The translations under genes and the position numbers were made by a program. A stretch of DNA of 64,000 nt from Anaeramoeba flamelloides. Lineage: Eukaryota; Metamonada; Anaeramoebidae. The notes beneath the pieces were generated by a model. The model did not search any database and was not told the origin of the DNA. It worked only from the letters and a program-made list of their open reading frames with translations. The number at the start of each line of letters is the position of its first letter. The first letter of the stretch is position 1. The stretch is taken from the NCBI GenBank assembly GCA_027625915.1, contig JANTQA010000040.1, positions 1,488,001 through 1,552,000 on the forward strand, given 5' to 3'. Shown piece after piece: positions 10,861-24,900 of this stretch.

Positions 10861-13800
10861 TTAATTTGTCGAAGAAGTAATTTCGCAAAACTTGGCAATT
10901 ACTTGTCTCAAAAAAATAACACAGTTATGGAATCCAAGCTGAGGTATTTTCTATAAAAGTCAGGCAAATGATTATTTCAACAGCCAAAAATATTTTCTGG
11001 ATTAATGGTTGAGAAAAAAATCCGAAAATCTTTCTGCTACCGAAATGAAATATTATTTCCCAAAAATTTAATTAATCACTACCTTATTGACTTTTAGAGA
11101 AAAAATTAGAAACAGTGTTCAACTTTAACACATAAAACAAAACACTTTATTCCCAAAAGAAAAAAAAACATAAACCTGATTCACAGAACAAAACTATTTT
11201 TTAAAAATTGTTGAAATATTCTGTAGCTTTCCTTTTTCATCAAGCATCATTAACAGACAAAATGATATGGTATTTATTTTGATGGTAAAAAAAGATCAAG
11301 TTTATGAGATAATTATCAGATCAAACATACACGAAGGTGTTCTCTGAAAATTAGATTATAGAGACGAAACTTGCATGGAACTGGTGTCAGAATCAAGTTA
11401 AAAGTTTCCAAATTTTCTTTCCCAAATAGTAAACAAATTTCTCTTTGATCCTAAAAATGAATTACACAACCTTACTTGTTTTCCTAAAATGAAATTTTAA
11501 AGCTAAATAAAATTAACATTCAAAATTTTGATTCTGACCAACAAAAACATCTTGAGTTTGGGATTACTGAGAATAGAAATTTATAAGGGAAAATATTTGA
11601 AAGTTTTTTCTTGAACTGATTTTTTTTCTGAGAATCTAATAATTTTCTTTGGAATAAAAAAAAAATTACGTTTTTATATGTTTTCTTTCATGATTCTTTT
11701 TTCTGTGGTACATTTAACACAAATGAGAATCTAAGTGAAGAGGATAAGTGAAAAATGGAAAAAAAGATAATTAAAAGATTTTTACCCCCTTTAAAAATTT
11801 ACAAACAAAAAGCAAAATCTTTTTTTTTTTTTTTTTTTTGAAAAGAATAGGCTATTGAGAAGTTGTCTGAAAAGAAGATTGTTAAATTAAATGCAATTTG
11901 TCAGAAATTCTTTTTGGTCGAAATATTAATTTGAACTTTTAGATGGTAAAATCATAGATTACAAATTAAAAATTTCTTTTCCAGTTCATGAAGGAAAGTT
12001 TTCAAAAATTCCATCAAAAATATCATTTAAATTGGAACAGGTGAATCTCTAAATCATTTTTTTTCGGATTATTTTAATGCAAAAAATTTAAAAAAGAACC
12101 TTAAACAAAAATTTTCTTTTTGAATTGGAAAATAGCATAATTGTTCTGTAGTTTTTTTGACGAGATTAGAAATCCTGAGAAAGATTCTTTGTTACAGATT
12201 CCTTTCTCTATGAAGAGTTTATTTCATTGGTTCATTGTTTTAAGTTAGATTGTTTGCAATCGAAAAAGAAAAAACCAATTAATTTTTATTTTTTTTTTTA
12301 GATTCATACGACAAATTTTAATGATTAACAGAGCACTTAAACCTTCGCTTTTCAAGTAGAAAAAAAATTATAATTCTTTACACTGGTTACGATTCGAAAT
12401 TGTTCATAAAAAAGATTAAATATGGGGCTTTCGAATTTTTGGTCCTTTAACAAATTTAAAAAAAAATTTTTCAACAGATCTTTAATTGTTGGAGCTTATT
12501 TAAAAGAATTGAATTTTGAAATAAATTAAAATTTCAACAGATTTTGTCCTTTATGTTTAAATTATGAAGAGAAGCAAATAATCGAAAATATTGTTCATTT
12601 TTTATTGGTATTTTCTTACCTTTGAAAAGATAGATTGATATTTCCTTATAAAGTTAAAAGAATTAAATTGTAATGGAATAATTTTAAATTCTGTTAGCTT
12701 AAAATTATTTTGGTTAATTAATAATCGAAAAATCAATGATTTTAAGCTGAAATTTCTAAAAGGGAATTTAAGTAAAAGTGTAATAGGAGTGTAATTTATA
12801 CTTATTCCTCAATAAAAAAAATAAAAATAAAAAAAAATTGAATTTTTTTACTTTGTATTTTTTTTATTATTTTTCAAAACCTGATTCTTTCAGAACCTGA
12901 AATAAAAACGAAATAGTAACCCAATTCAAAACTTCAAACACCTTTTTTCATTTTCTTCATGAAATAAGTGATTATTTCAAATAAAAAAACCGTTAATTGA
13001 CTCTATTTTGAAAATAATAATACCCATTTGTTTGATGATAATTTGTTTTCAACTGTTGACAAAGATTATTTTTCCTTTTTCTTAGCACAAAAAATTTTTT
13101 TCAATTTTTTCCAATTCCTTACAGTTTATTTTAATTGTTGTTTAACATTACTAAATTAATGTAAAATCAAGAAAAGAAAGAATTTTATGGTTTTGTCTCT
13201 TCCCAATTTTGTTGTTTTCAAAAGGGAATTCTATTTTTTTGTTTGGTTAAAAAAAGTGATTTTATATTTCTATTTTGTAATTTACCAAACTAGATTAAAT
13301 TTTGATTTTTTTTTAACAAATACTAAGAAACCAATTGTTGTGCAATTACTTCAGAATTAATAGGGTGTTGACAAAACTCTTTCTGTAAAAAAAAATCTAA
13401 AAAGTCAAAACAATAATTTCACAAGTAAAATAGTTTATAAGATAATTGTGCTGAAAGTTTTGCAAATATCTTTCACCTGAAGTGAGTTTACAGTTTTGTG
13501 CTCATAGAATATGGTCATTATGGGGAATTCTCTTCAATTTTTTAAAAGATCTTGCTGAAAAACGACTTAAAATTTATGAATTGTCATATCTTCTATTTAG
13601 TAAAAATGTTGTATAAAAACGACTGAGCATTTTGGTATCGGAATTTTACTCAATTTTTTAGGTTCACACTATTTGTTCTTGTGAAAAGACAATTGAGAAA
13701 AAAAAGAAAAAATCATTTGGTTTATTTTTCTAGAATATCATCTAACTACCATTGCCTGACATCAACTAAAAAGGGAATTTTGTTTTTTTAATAAAAGTTG

Positions 13801-15121
13801 ACAAATCATTAGCTATTGAACCCCAAATTATGTTCAATTATCAAACCACAAAGATCAATTTTTATGATCAACTGAAAATATTAGAAAAATTGGAAATTTT
13901 CTTCTTCTTTTTACAGACAAATATATTAATTTTCGAATCACCCTTCTAATTGTGATACTAATTCAATATTCTAAATCTATCATTTTTGGGATCTTTTAAT
14001 AAATCAATAAATCGAAAAAATCTATAATCTAAAAAATTCATAACGATTTGATGGAAAATATAAAATGAATGTTGATTAAAATAAGATCAAAAACCGTTTT
14101 ATCAATACAAAACATTTGAATGTACTTAAATCAGAGAAGGAATTTGACAATTTTGATTTTTTATTAATTAGTGTAAGCTATATTGGAAAAAAAAAACTTT
14201 TTGCAAAATTTATTTAAAATTTGGGAAAAATATAACAATACAAGATCTGAAGAAAAAAATCAAACTCTATTTTCTAAATTTAAAAAACCAAAGATTTCTC
14301 CTAACTGTTGTTTTCAATGAAACTTTTCATTTTTGGCAGGAATAATCACAATAAATTCTTTTTTAATTATTATATTTTCTCATTATTTTCAAAGATTTTT
14401 TTGATTTTGAGTTTTACAAAAAGATCTCGAAATTGTAAAGTTTAGATAATTTACCAAGAACACTTCTAAACCATTTAATGGTTATTTGGTAATTAATATA
14501 TATATCTCAAAAATGGAAATAAAATTTGCATTTTTATCACTTCAATATCTTGAATAAAATATAAAAAACAATTAAAGAATTAGCAATATAATCAATTACC
14601 ATTCTGAAATTTCATCGCTACTTAAAAAAGAAATTCATGATTATAATTGTAATGAATATTAGAAACCCACCAATTGGTGGTGGTGTTAGGTTTTCTCAGA
14701 TTGTAAAGAATTAAGTAAATAATTTAATTTTGCTCAATTTTTTGATTCTTGGAAAAGTAAGTTACTTAGTAGGAAAATTTCCCAAAAAATGAGTTAAAGC
14801 CTTCAAGATATCAATACTTTATTTTTTTTTTTTTTTTTTAAATCACACTTTTTATTTTTATTTTTACTTATTAGCTAAGATTAACTAATGAATAATTTAG
14901 TATATTTTCTCATTTTTGTATCATTTTAACAGTTTTTGAGTTTAAATATTTTGTGAAGGATTGTTTTCCAAAATTAAAAAGAGTGTGAGTAAAACCATAT
15001 AGTTTTCTCAATTCTTTTTATTTCTAGAAAATTACCTTTAACTTTGGTTAATTATCACAATTATTAGAAATAAATTTTTTTTTTTTAATTTTATATTTAC
15101 AAAGAGAAAATTAATTTCTTC
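10861..15121. other. long intergenic stretch, nothing recognised
   Basis: About 4.3 kb of A/T-rich sequence with dense stops and homopolymers. The only notable site is a perfect 14-bp palindrome, CCACCAATTGGTGG, near 14668. No exon, RNA gene or TIR element was recognised. Confidence 0.5.
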
Positions 15122-15125
15122 TTAA

Positions 15126-15891
15126 GGGATTAGCGTCTACCAAGGAGAAGCCTAGGAACAAAGTATGTTGTTATTGGAACGAACCACATTAGTACTACAT
15201 GGTTCCAATGTATCTGAAAAATCAATTAGTCAAGTAGTAAATTTTGTTGATCTCATCAATTCAAAAATGATCTATTGTATTAGTAAACAAACTCAACAAT
15301 TTCAGAATAAAATCTGCATCTCACCATAAATTTAAAGGTTGAATTATCAATATTCAGACTCCAAAGTTGTAAAATATCTTTCTTAAATTTGTGGCGAAAT
15401 GTAGATTAGTAACTAAAAATTTTGATTTATTTTTAAAAAATTAAATAATTAACCAATAAAATTTTTTGACAAATTATTTCTCAAATCATACAAATATATT
15501 GATGCTCTAAGTATCTTTATAAAAAGCAAACAAAACTAATCAGTCTTTGTGCTTTTATGTTGATCATTATTAAGTTAATCTTTGAAATTCAAAAATTATA
15601 AAAATAGTTACTTTTGGAAGTTCTAAATCTAAATTATTAAATATCCAGAATACTGGTATTTTGGGTTTCTATTTTTAGATTTGGAAGAGGAACACAATAA
15701 AAAAATTTTTATCAAAATGAAAATTTTTAATAGTTATCCTTAGTAAAAAATGTCATAATTTATTGCGAAATAAGATTTATAATAGATTTTTTAGAGTCGC
15801 AGAAACTATTTGAGACATGGTGCACTAATATCATTTGCACCCAATTACAACATACTTTGATTATAGAGAAATCTACAGTCACGCTAATCCC
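15126..15891 (+). mobile_element. MITE family A, copy 1 (TTAA-flanked)
   Basis: 766 bp bounded by TTAA on both sides (15122-15125 and 15892-15895). It starts GGGATTAGCGT and ends ACGCTAATCCC, an 11-bp perfect terminal inverted repeat. It aligns along its length with 56161-56929 and, inverted, with 45261-46025. No ORF of note, so it must depend on a transposase elsewhere. A TTAA target is typical of piggyBac-type elements, but the terminal bases (GGG...CCC) are not the classic piggyBac ones. Confidence 0.88.
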
Positions 15892-15895
15892 TTAA

Positions 15896-17812
15896 GACAT
15901 TATGTTTTCTTTTTATTTTGATTTAAAAATCAATTGGTTTTCAGAATAAAAAGATTATCTCGAGAAAATCACAGTTAACCTTTCAGGAATTTAAAAGATT
16001 GTGTAAAATCAATAATTTTACTCTTTTTTATTCTTGAAAACATTTACAAGTTTTTCAAAATTTTATCTTAAATATACAATTAAGAATTATAATTTTATTA
16101 ATCATTAACCAATGATCAGAAGAATAATGATTCTTTATTTTTAAAAATATCATCGATATTATTCATTTATCCAATTATTATTTTTGAATCAATTTGTTAA
16201 TCGAAATTTATCTATTTTCTTATAGGTACTGATAGTTCTAAAGTAATTTACCAATACAAGTTCCACTTTTAAGATACAAACTTTAAACCAAATTTCAGGC
16301 AAAGAAAAAGTTCAAAATTATTAAATAATTTTTTTATTATTTTATTTTAAACAAAGTTTATTTTCCGAGACTTCATATATTGGTACTTTATTTTTAATTT
16401 TTTTTTTGAGACTTAAATTACTTTGGAAGTTTTTTTTTTTCAAAGAAAATTATATTTAATTTTATTTTCTCATTATACGAATTACAATTCTTGTTCTACA
16501 AGTATTGGGAATTTTAGGAAAGTAAACTCTTTTCCAAAAATTGTGACTCACCTGAAATAATAAATTGAAAAAAAAAAAATTTATCCTTTAGTATTCATGA
16601 ACAATTAATTACTAAATCTGATTGATAATTCACTTTTCAGTCATTCTAAATGTATAAAAGCCTGATATAATAAAAATTAAAAAAAAAATAAAACCAAAAA
16701 CTAAAAAAAAAGTGAGTTACAATTTTTGAAATTGAGCATTACGGATTTTTTATTACTGAACTTTCACTGAAAAAAAGTTAATAACAAGATTTTTTATGAA
16801 TAAAATAATTCATTTTCAAAGACACTACATAATCACAATTTTCTTTATGATTATTGGTCTTTTCGAAGATCTCTTTTTTGTTTCCAAATGATCTTTTTTT
16901 TAAAAAAAGAAAAAAAAAGAAAAAAAAAAAGAACCCAGGAGGATCGATTTACAAAGAAAAAATGATGGTTTAATGGTTAACCCCCATCCCCAAATTGTTG
17001 AATATAAAATTAATTTCTATTTATATCAAATTTCTACTTTTTTCAAATTTCTATAAATACAAATTATAATTTTCTCAATTCTCAAAAAAAAAAAAAAAAC
17101 AGTATATAATTGCTATACAAAAGGGAATTCATTAAAAAATTTTTGTTTCAAAAAAATTCAAAAACCCAAATTTTATTTTTTAAAATAGAATGAAAAAAAA
17201 AATGATCAGTAAAATACAAATTTTCATAAAGCTAACCGTAAAATATATGATATTAATTTCTTATTACCAACTTCATTGAAAGATCTTTTAAAAAATAAGT
17301 GATTAGGAAACATAAAAAATGAAAAAAAAAATAAAAGAAAAACAATATAAAATTGCAAGTGTTGGAAAAAAAAATTAAAAAGTTATTTAACGAAATTAAT
17401 TAAATCTTTTATTCTGTCAAAGATTTTCCCACAAAAATACTTTTTTAAAAATAATAAAATATGTTTTGTTTTTGTTCAGATTAAATTTAATATTTTCAGA
17501 AAATTAAAATAGTAGTATTACAAATTACAAAATTTGAAAGGTGATAAATCTTTAGGTCAGATTGAAAAAAAATAGATCTTTTTAAAAAAAAGTCACAAAA
17601 AAAAAAAAAAATCAAGAAATAAAAGATTAAAAAAAGCGAATATAAAAGTATTGTGAACATGTTAAAATTAATTCTAAACATATTAATTTTTTTTTTTTGA
17701 TTGTTGAAAAAAAAAATTATATATAAAAAAAAAAGGGAATAATTATTCAAAATATAAAGAAAAGTTATTACCACCTTATTTTAAATAGTAATAGTAATAA
17801 TAATAAAGAAAT
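15896..17812. other. intergenic, holds element E2
   Basis: Noncoding stretch between MITE A1 and the 3' end of the RapGAP gene. It contains element E2 (16531-16925) and otherwise only A/T-rich filler. Confidence 0.5.
16531..16925 (-). mobile_element. MITE family E, copy 2 (truncated)
   Basis: Starts with CCAAAAATTGTGACTCACCT, the inverted form of the right end of the copy at 37171-37786. It matches that copy backwards through its internal GTGAGTTACAATTTTTGAAA block to the purine-rich tract near 16895-16935, where similarity stops. The other terminus is missing. Confidence 0.65.
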
Positions 17813-20800
17813 TTAATCCTCATAACACTCATAAATGTGGCGTATCTTTGCTTCTCTAAATCTTTCCATTATTCTTTGATAAGGTCCAGATTTTTTTGCA
17901 GTTTGTTGGCCCGAAATTATTTTTAATAATAAAAATTTTGTAATTTCGTTTTGTGGAAATAAGTGCGATTCTGGAATATATGGTTCAAATTTGTTAACGT
18001 AATTTTTTCTTCCTACTTCAATTTGATAAAATGTTTGATCTGGCTCTTTTTCTGAAAAGTGTGATTTAATGCCAATTATGATATCTATTGACTCAATTTC
18101 AAGATTTTATTCATTAATAAATTAAAATAAAAATAATTATAATAATGACAAACAAAAAAAAAAATAAATAAAAAACGATAAATAAAAAAGAAGAAATTGT
18201 CCATTTAATATTTTTTTTTAAAAATTTTTTTGGTATTAAAATGAATATTTACGATTTTGTCGAGAGAGAAGAGATCTTGGATCATATTGAGCATCACCAT
18301 CCATAAATACAATTGTTACAATGTCGTTTCCTATATGCCGTTTCCTAGTAACCTATTAATTGAAATGAATATTTAAATTTAGAATTAGAAAAAATAATAA
18401 AAATATAAATAAAAAAATTAAATAAACTATTTTTTCAAAAATTTTGACTCACTTTATAATGTTAATTGTAAGTGGTTTTGTGTGGGATTTATCTCATACT
18501 CTTATCAAAAAAAAAAAATTAATTTTTAGATCAGTAACAATTCTCATTTCTTAAAATTTTTGTTTTGCTTTTTCAAATTTTTATTTTTCTTTTGTTTTTC
18601 TTTTTCCTTTTTTTCTTTTTCTTTTTTGATTCTAATTAATATATATATATATTTTTTTACATTTTTTTTTCTTTTTTTTTCTTGTTTTTAATGCTTTTTG
18701 TTTTTTTTTTTTTTTTTTTTTTTTTTTCTTAATGTTAAAATCAAGTTGAAAAAAAAAAAAAAAAAAGAACTTCTAAAATACCAATAAACATTAAGAAATT
18801 GAGGCTTTGTAATTTCTTTTGAAATTCAGATAATTATTAGCAAAAAATCTCGTGTTGACTTTTTTTCAGTGAAATTTCAGTAATAAAATATTGAAATTCT
18901 CATTTCAAAAAATGTGACTCATTTTTTTTTAGTTTTTGATTTTATTATTTTTACTTTTTAAAATATCAGGATTTTATATGTTTTCAATAATTTAAAAATG
19001 GATTATTAATAATATTTAATAATTAGTTGTTCTTGAATTCAAAAGAATATATATATGGGAAAATTATTATTTTTCAAATTTGGCCAAATATCAAAATGGT
19101 CAAATTCTCATTTTTTTCAAAATAGTCAATTCAATCGAAATATATTGCTTGTAGGTATTTAAAATCCCCTTTATGGGCAGGTTAAGATATATTAGGGTGG
19201 GATAGGGTATGTTAGAGTAAGTTTGGGTGATTTAGATGTTATGCTAGAGAATGTTGACCAGGATTTTGAAAAAAAAAAAAAATTCAGAGACCAATTAGAC
19301 TTTTGTAACTTGTTTCAAGGGAAAAAAATTTTCACTTAATTTGGTGGTTAAAATTGTGTTTCGAACAAATTTTTAAAAATATTTCGTATTGAAGATTTCA
19401 AAATTTTTGATTTTCTACAATTTAAGTAATAAAACACTATCAATCGCAAAATAATCTTTTTGGTTTTTCCTCCCGCAACCCTTAAAACCCATTAAAAACT
19501 TTCATACTGATGAAAATAATCAAGAAACTCTTCAAAAATATGAAAAAAATACAATTTGACGAATTTTGAAAATATAATAACACACACACACACACACACA
19601 CACTGATAATTATATATATATATATATCACAGGTCTTATGGTTTTTCGTTTTAAAACGATGAAAAACTTATAAAATCGCGTTTTTTCGATTTTTTTACAT
19701 GTTTTTTCGTTTCTTTCATTGTTTACGTTTTTTGGTTTTTGAAAAAGTCCTCGAATTCTTTTGAAATCATACTTTTCGTTTCTGGGATGTGAAAAAACTC
19801 ATATGAAAAAACTTAAAAACAATGATAAAAAAACAATTAAAAAACAAGTAGAGTGTAATTGTTTTAAATGTGTTAGAAAACAGGGTTAATTCATGGATGA
19901 TTTCATATTTAAGTAGGGGTGTTGTTTTTAAAAAACATGAAAATAGTTTGATTGTATATTTTATAAAAAACACCAAAATAATATAAAGTAATTTTTCAGT
20001 TTTAACTCTTGGAAATTGTAAACTCTTTAAACACTGAGTTAAAAAATTATGTTTTTAAAAAATGAATTAGAATTTGAGAAGAAAAACAGTTCAAATTTAC
20101 ACTTTTTTACGATTTTTAATTAGATCAGCTCACCTATTTTTTTTTACATTTTATTACACCCCCCCTATAATATTTTTTGCTTGATCACAAAAAAACATTA
20201 AAAATTATTATCATAAAAATTTTTTTTCTTCAATTACTAATTTGGAAAATGTGATCAGTAATTTTTTTATTCATATTAATTCACCTTCAACTTATGAGAA
20301 ATAAAATTAAAATAATTTTAAATTTTTTTTTGATACTGAAATACAAATTTTACAACTATTTTTTTTTAGATAATTAATTATTAAATTTCTTATTTCTTAA
20401 AAGTTATTTCATTGGGAATACTTTATTATGTTTTGTTCAAAAAAAACAATTTCATTTTTTTATTATTTAATTTTCAGCAAAATTATTTTCAAACAGTTTA
20501 TATGTTACTTACTTTGTCCAAATTATGAATTTCTACATTTAAAAGATATTTATTTGTTTAAATGATTGAAAAAAAAAATTAAAGTCACTTAACAGAAGTA
20601 ATAACTCTTTCACCTTTTAAATACTTTAAGAATTAACATATGATTTCTATATTAAATTTACATATTCAGTTTTTTTTTTCTTTACTACAACAAAACAAGG
20701 CGAAATTTATAAACCAAAAAAGATAAAAAAAAAACACTCGATACATACGCAGAGAAGGATAAATTAAAGTACCCGGTAAATTGTATTAAAAATCATTAGT

Positions 20801-21296
20801 AATTTATATGATTTTTTTTTTGTACTTTTCTTTTTTTTGTTGTGATCGATCATAAAATATTATTTCTAAGAAATCTTTGATTCAATGTATTTAAATTTTT
20901 ATTCAAAAATTTCCACTAATTTCTTTTTGGGTTACAGGACTGAATTAAATATACGAAATAAATTTTTCTTCCCATTATTTTAATTATTTATATATTTTAT
21001 ATATGTTTTTTTTTTTTTCGTTTCAATTGTGAAGGATTTTTGAGCTATTCTAAAAGATATATATATAAATATTTAGTAAACTTAAATTTTCAAAAAAAAA
21101 AAAATCTTTAATCTCTGATGTCAATACACAATGAATTCACCCTTTTAATTATTATTCAAAAAAAAAAATTTCCTATATATAGATATAGAAATAGATAGAT
21201 AGATATATATATATATATATCCGAGAAACGAATTTTACGCGTCGCTCACGCGTGCGCCAACGCGTTTCATTACATCAAAAAAATCGTCATACCTGT

Positions 21297-21343
<47 letters not shown>

Positions 21344-21909
21344 ATAATAAAATTAAGCACTATTTTTTTCTGATTAATATTTTCGAAATTAAGTTCATAA
21401 CTTAATTCAATTAACCACTGGGATAATTTTTTTTTAGAATAAAAAACACTCTCAACTTTTGAATATCGAAAATATTTTTTTGAAATTACTGTGCACTTTT
21501 TTATTTTTTTTTGAAAAATTGGGGTTGAGAAAAGTTTGAAATCAAAGAATAAGTTAATATATTAAATTAGAATGCTTTTCCAGAAAGTTTATCCTTTTAG
21601 TACAACTTTTTTTTAATTTTACCATTTAAAACTAAAAAAAACATTTGAGGACCACATTAGTGCCTTTTGTGAAAAGAAAATTCCCCATAATTTAGAATTT
21701 ATTTTAGTAAATGAGTTAAAAAAAGATAGTGAATCTAAAAATATACATAATTTCAACTTTGAATTCAATGATTTTGGCAAAAAATGTTTTCAAGAAAAAG
21801 TTAAATTGAAACTTTATTTATTTTTATTTTTTCATTTAGTTTTTTTTAATTGTATTAATGGAAAATATTTGATCAGTTTTTAATTTTTAGTGTTTTTTTT
21901 GGGTCGTAG

Positions 21910-21955
<46 letters not shown>

Positions 21956-24900
21956 TTATTATTATAATGGAGTCACACTATTTGAAAGGGGGTTTAATAG
22001 CACTTTCTCCTGGGGTTTCTGCTATATTCGAAAATATATCTTATGTAGGAATAAAACAAAAAATATAAAAAATCTAAATTCAAACAAGATGAATTAAACC
22101 CGGTTAATAATAAAAACAATAAATTCATAACTTTATAAAAAATTTATAGAATTTATATTTTTTGGGAATTATAAACCTCTCAATTGGGTATTATATTAAC
22201 AGGGGGGGGGGGGGGTAATGAGCATATATGGCCTAATTCATAAAGGAATCATTATATATTATCTTTTATTTGATTTAACAACCCATTTTTATTCTAATTA
22301 CTTCTTAGATTACATACAATCAATAGAAACTAATTTGTTGTTGAGCTCTTGATGATAAAAAAAAACAAGAAGAAAAATTAGAAAATAATTACTTGATGTT
22401 TATCAAATTTGTCAAAGGGTAGATACGTTGAGACATGAAACATAATTTCATATTGATCAATTTTATTATAAATGCCATAACTTCCATCATAGTCACCTAT
22501 ATATAAAAACATACAATAAAAATATTTAATTAAATTAGAGAAATTGTTTTTTTGTTTTGTTTTTAATTTTAAATGAAAAAAGAAAAGAAAAACAAATACT
22601 CGTGGTATCTAGACCGCCTGAATATTTTTTAAACCCTTTTAACCGAACTTTATCACCTAAAATCTTCAAAAACTTTTTAAAATCATAGCTCATTGTTTCT
22701 AATGGAAAATAATAATAGAAAATAAGATAAGAAAATAACCAATATTTGAAAAAATTAGAAAGGTTATAAATAAAAGTTATTTTTTTTTTTTTTTTAATTA
22801 AAATTACAATTATTGTTAAAAGTTGTCGTTTAACTATTGTTTGATTTATTTTATTTGCCGTAGAAAGGGGAAATTAAAGAAAATTTATAAAAATTAAAAA
22901 AGAGAAGTAGAAAAATAATTAAATAATAATAATTATATAATTTGTAATATCAAATTAAAATTTTAACTTTGAAAAAAACAGACAAAATTTAATGATCTAA
23001 ATTATTTTTTATTAAAGATTCATTGATGTTATAACTATTAATAATTCCCAGGTTATTAGTTCTGAAAACTTTATTATTGAAAGTGGCATGCCTAATAAAT
23101 TTTGAGAAAAAAATTGTCAAAATTTAATTTGAAAATTTCTATTTAAAAAAAATTAAACAAAAAATGCAAAATAAATTGGAATGAAGTACTTCTCAAATTT
23201 TTGTAGTTTTACTTACCTGATTATTTCAGAATTTGTGAATAAAATTTTTATTTACTTTTCAGACTGAATTCTTTTGGATTTTTTTTTTTAATTTCTTATG
23301 TATTTTTAATCAATTCTTGTATAAGCAAGCTCAGCCTAGGCAATTCATTTATTCATAAAATAATTCTAAAAATCAAAAAAAAAAAGTAAATTTTTTGAAA
23401 ATAAACCATTCTGGTACCAAGTGGCACATTGCAACTCGAAATACAAGCTGTTTCTCAAAGGAGTAAAAATGTTCCTTTGCACCTGAAGAAAATTAAAGAA
23501 TTAATTTCTCTCTGTTAAAAATATTGTAAATTCTATCCGAATTTTTTCGTCAGTGAATATTTATTTTCTGACGAACAAGATATTTATTGACTTGAAAGAA
23601 TGACAAGTCAAGAGTTCTTGTTCAAATTTGAAATTTTGGTCTTTTTTCGATAACATTGTGATTTGGTAAAACTATTTTTTGCTCCTAACTAAATTCGAAA
23701 TTTACCTTGAAAAGATCCGAAAATCAAAATCCTCTTGGTTCACTTGCTTCTCAGTCCATTTTTAAATCTTCTATAGTTTAGAAAGGTTCTTTCAATACAC
23801 TCTCGGGTGGAGTGGGGAGTTCTATTCGTTTGAGGTAAATAAAATTACTTTTCAAATTTAGCCTTTTTTTGTTATCGAATTTTTTTAAATTTTTTGCTCA
23901 GGAAATGCTTTTTTAATTTTCCTTAAAAATCCTAAAAAAAGGAAAATTTTCACATTCTGGGTTTTTTATTCAATTGAAATTTCTTTAAATGGGTTTTATT
24001 TATAAGCGTGTTGTATAGTCATGCATACAGTATAAAAATTGGAATGGTAGGTAAACCAAAACAAATATTTCTTAAGAATGTTGGTTACGATAAAATTCAA
24101 AAAAATATAAAAATAATTTTTTCGTCCAATTTCAATGTAGTAAATTTTTTTACTCGCTTAGGATAAAGCATTTTAATCATGTAAAATATCAAGAAACTGT
24201 GCAAAAAAGTGGATTTTCAGAATTTTCTTTGAAGGGAAAATTATTAAATTTCAAATTTGGTCAAATTCTCATTTTTTTCAAAATAGTCAATTCCATTGAA
24301 ATATATTGACTTTAGGTATATAAAATCTCCTTTGCAGGTAGGTTTGAGTATGCTAGAGTAGGTTTGGGTAGTTTGAATGGTATTTTAGAAAATTTTGGTA
24401 AGGATTTTATAAAAAAAAAAGAATTAAGAGACCAATTAGACTTTTGTAACCTGTTTTAAGGGTTAAAAATTTTCCACTTAACTTTGGTTAAAATTGGGTT
24501 TCGAACACATTTTTTAAAATATTTAGTATTGACGGTTTCAAAATTTTGGGTTTTCTACAAACGAAGTAATAAAATACTACCAATCGCAAAATAATATTTT
24601 TGCTTTTTCCTTTTATAATTGAAAAAAAAAACATTAAAAACTTTCTTACCTATGATAATAATCAAGAAACTCTTCAAAAATATGAAAAATTTCAATTTGA
24701 TCAAATTTGAAATTTAATAATATACCCTTCTTTGAAATGAAATGGTTGAAAGTAGAGTTATCGATTTAAAAAACTGGAAATTTAACAAACACATTTTTTA
24801 CAATTTTTTGAATTTATCAGCAGACTCAAGAGAATGGGTGTTTTGTTACAATTTTAGCAAATATTTGCAGAAATTGTTTCAATAGCACAACCCTAATTAA

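Larger units (their letters stand above)
18353..22392 (-). other. RapGAP intron 6, 4040 bp, filled with repeats
   Basis: Joins the exon ending DKHQ to the exon starting VTRKRHIGND, phase 0 on both sides, donor GTAATT and acceptor AATAG. It holds element E1, element C1, a (CA)n-(TA)n tract, further long TA arrays, a CpG-rich island and a G14 run. The other short introns of the gene are 25-45 times smaller. Confidence 0.85.
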
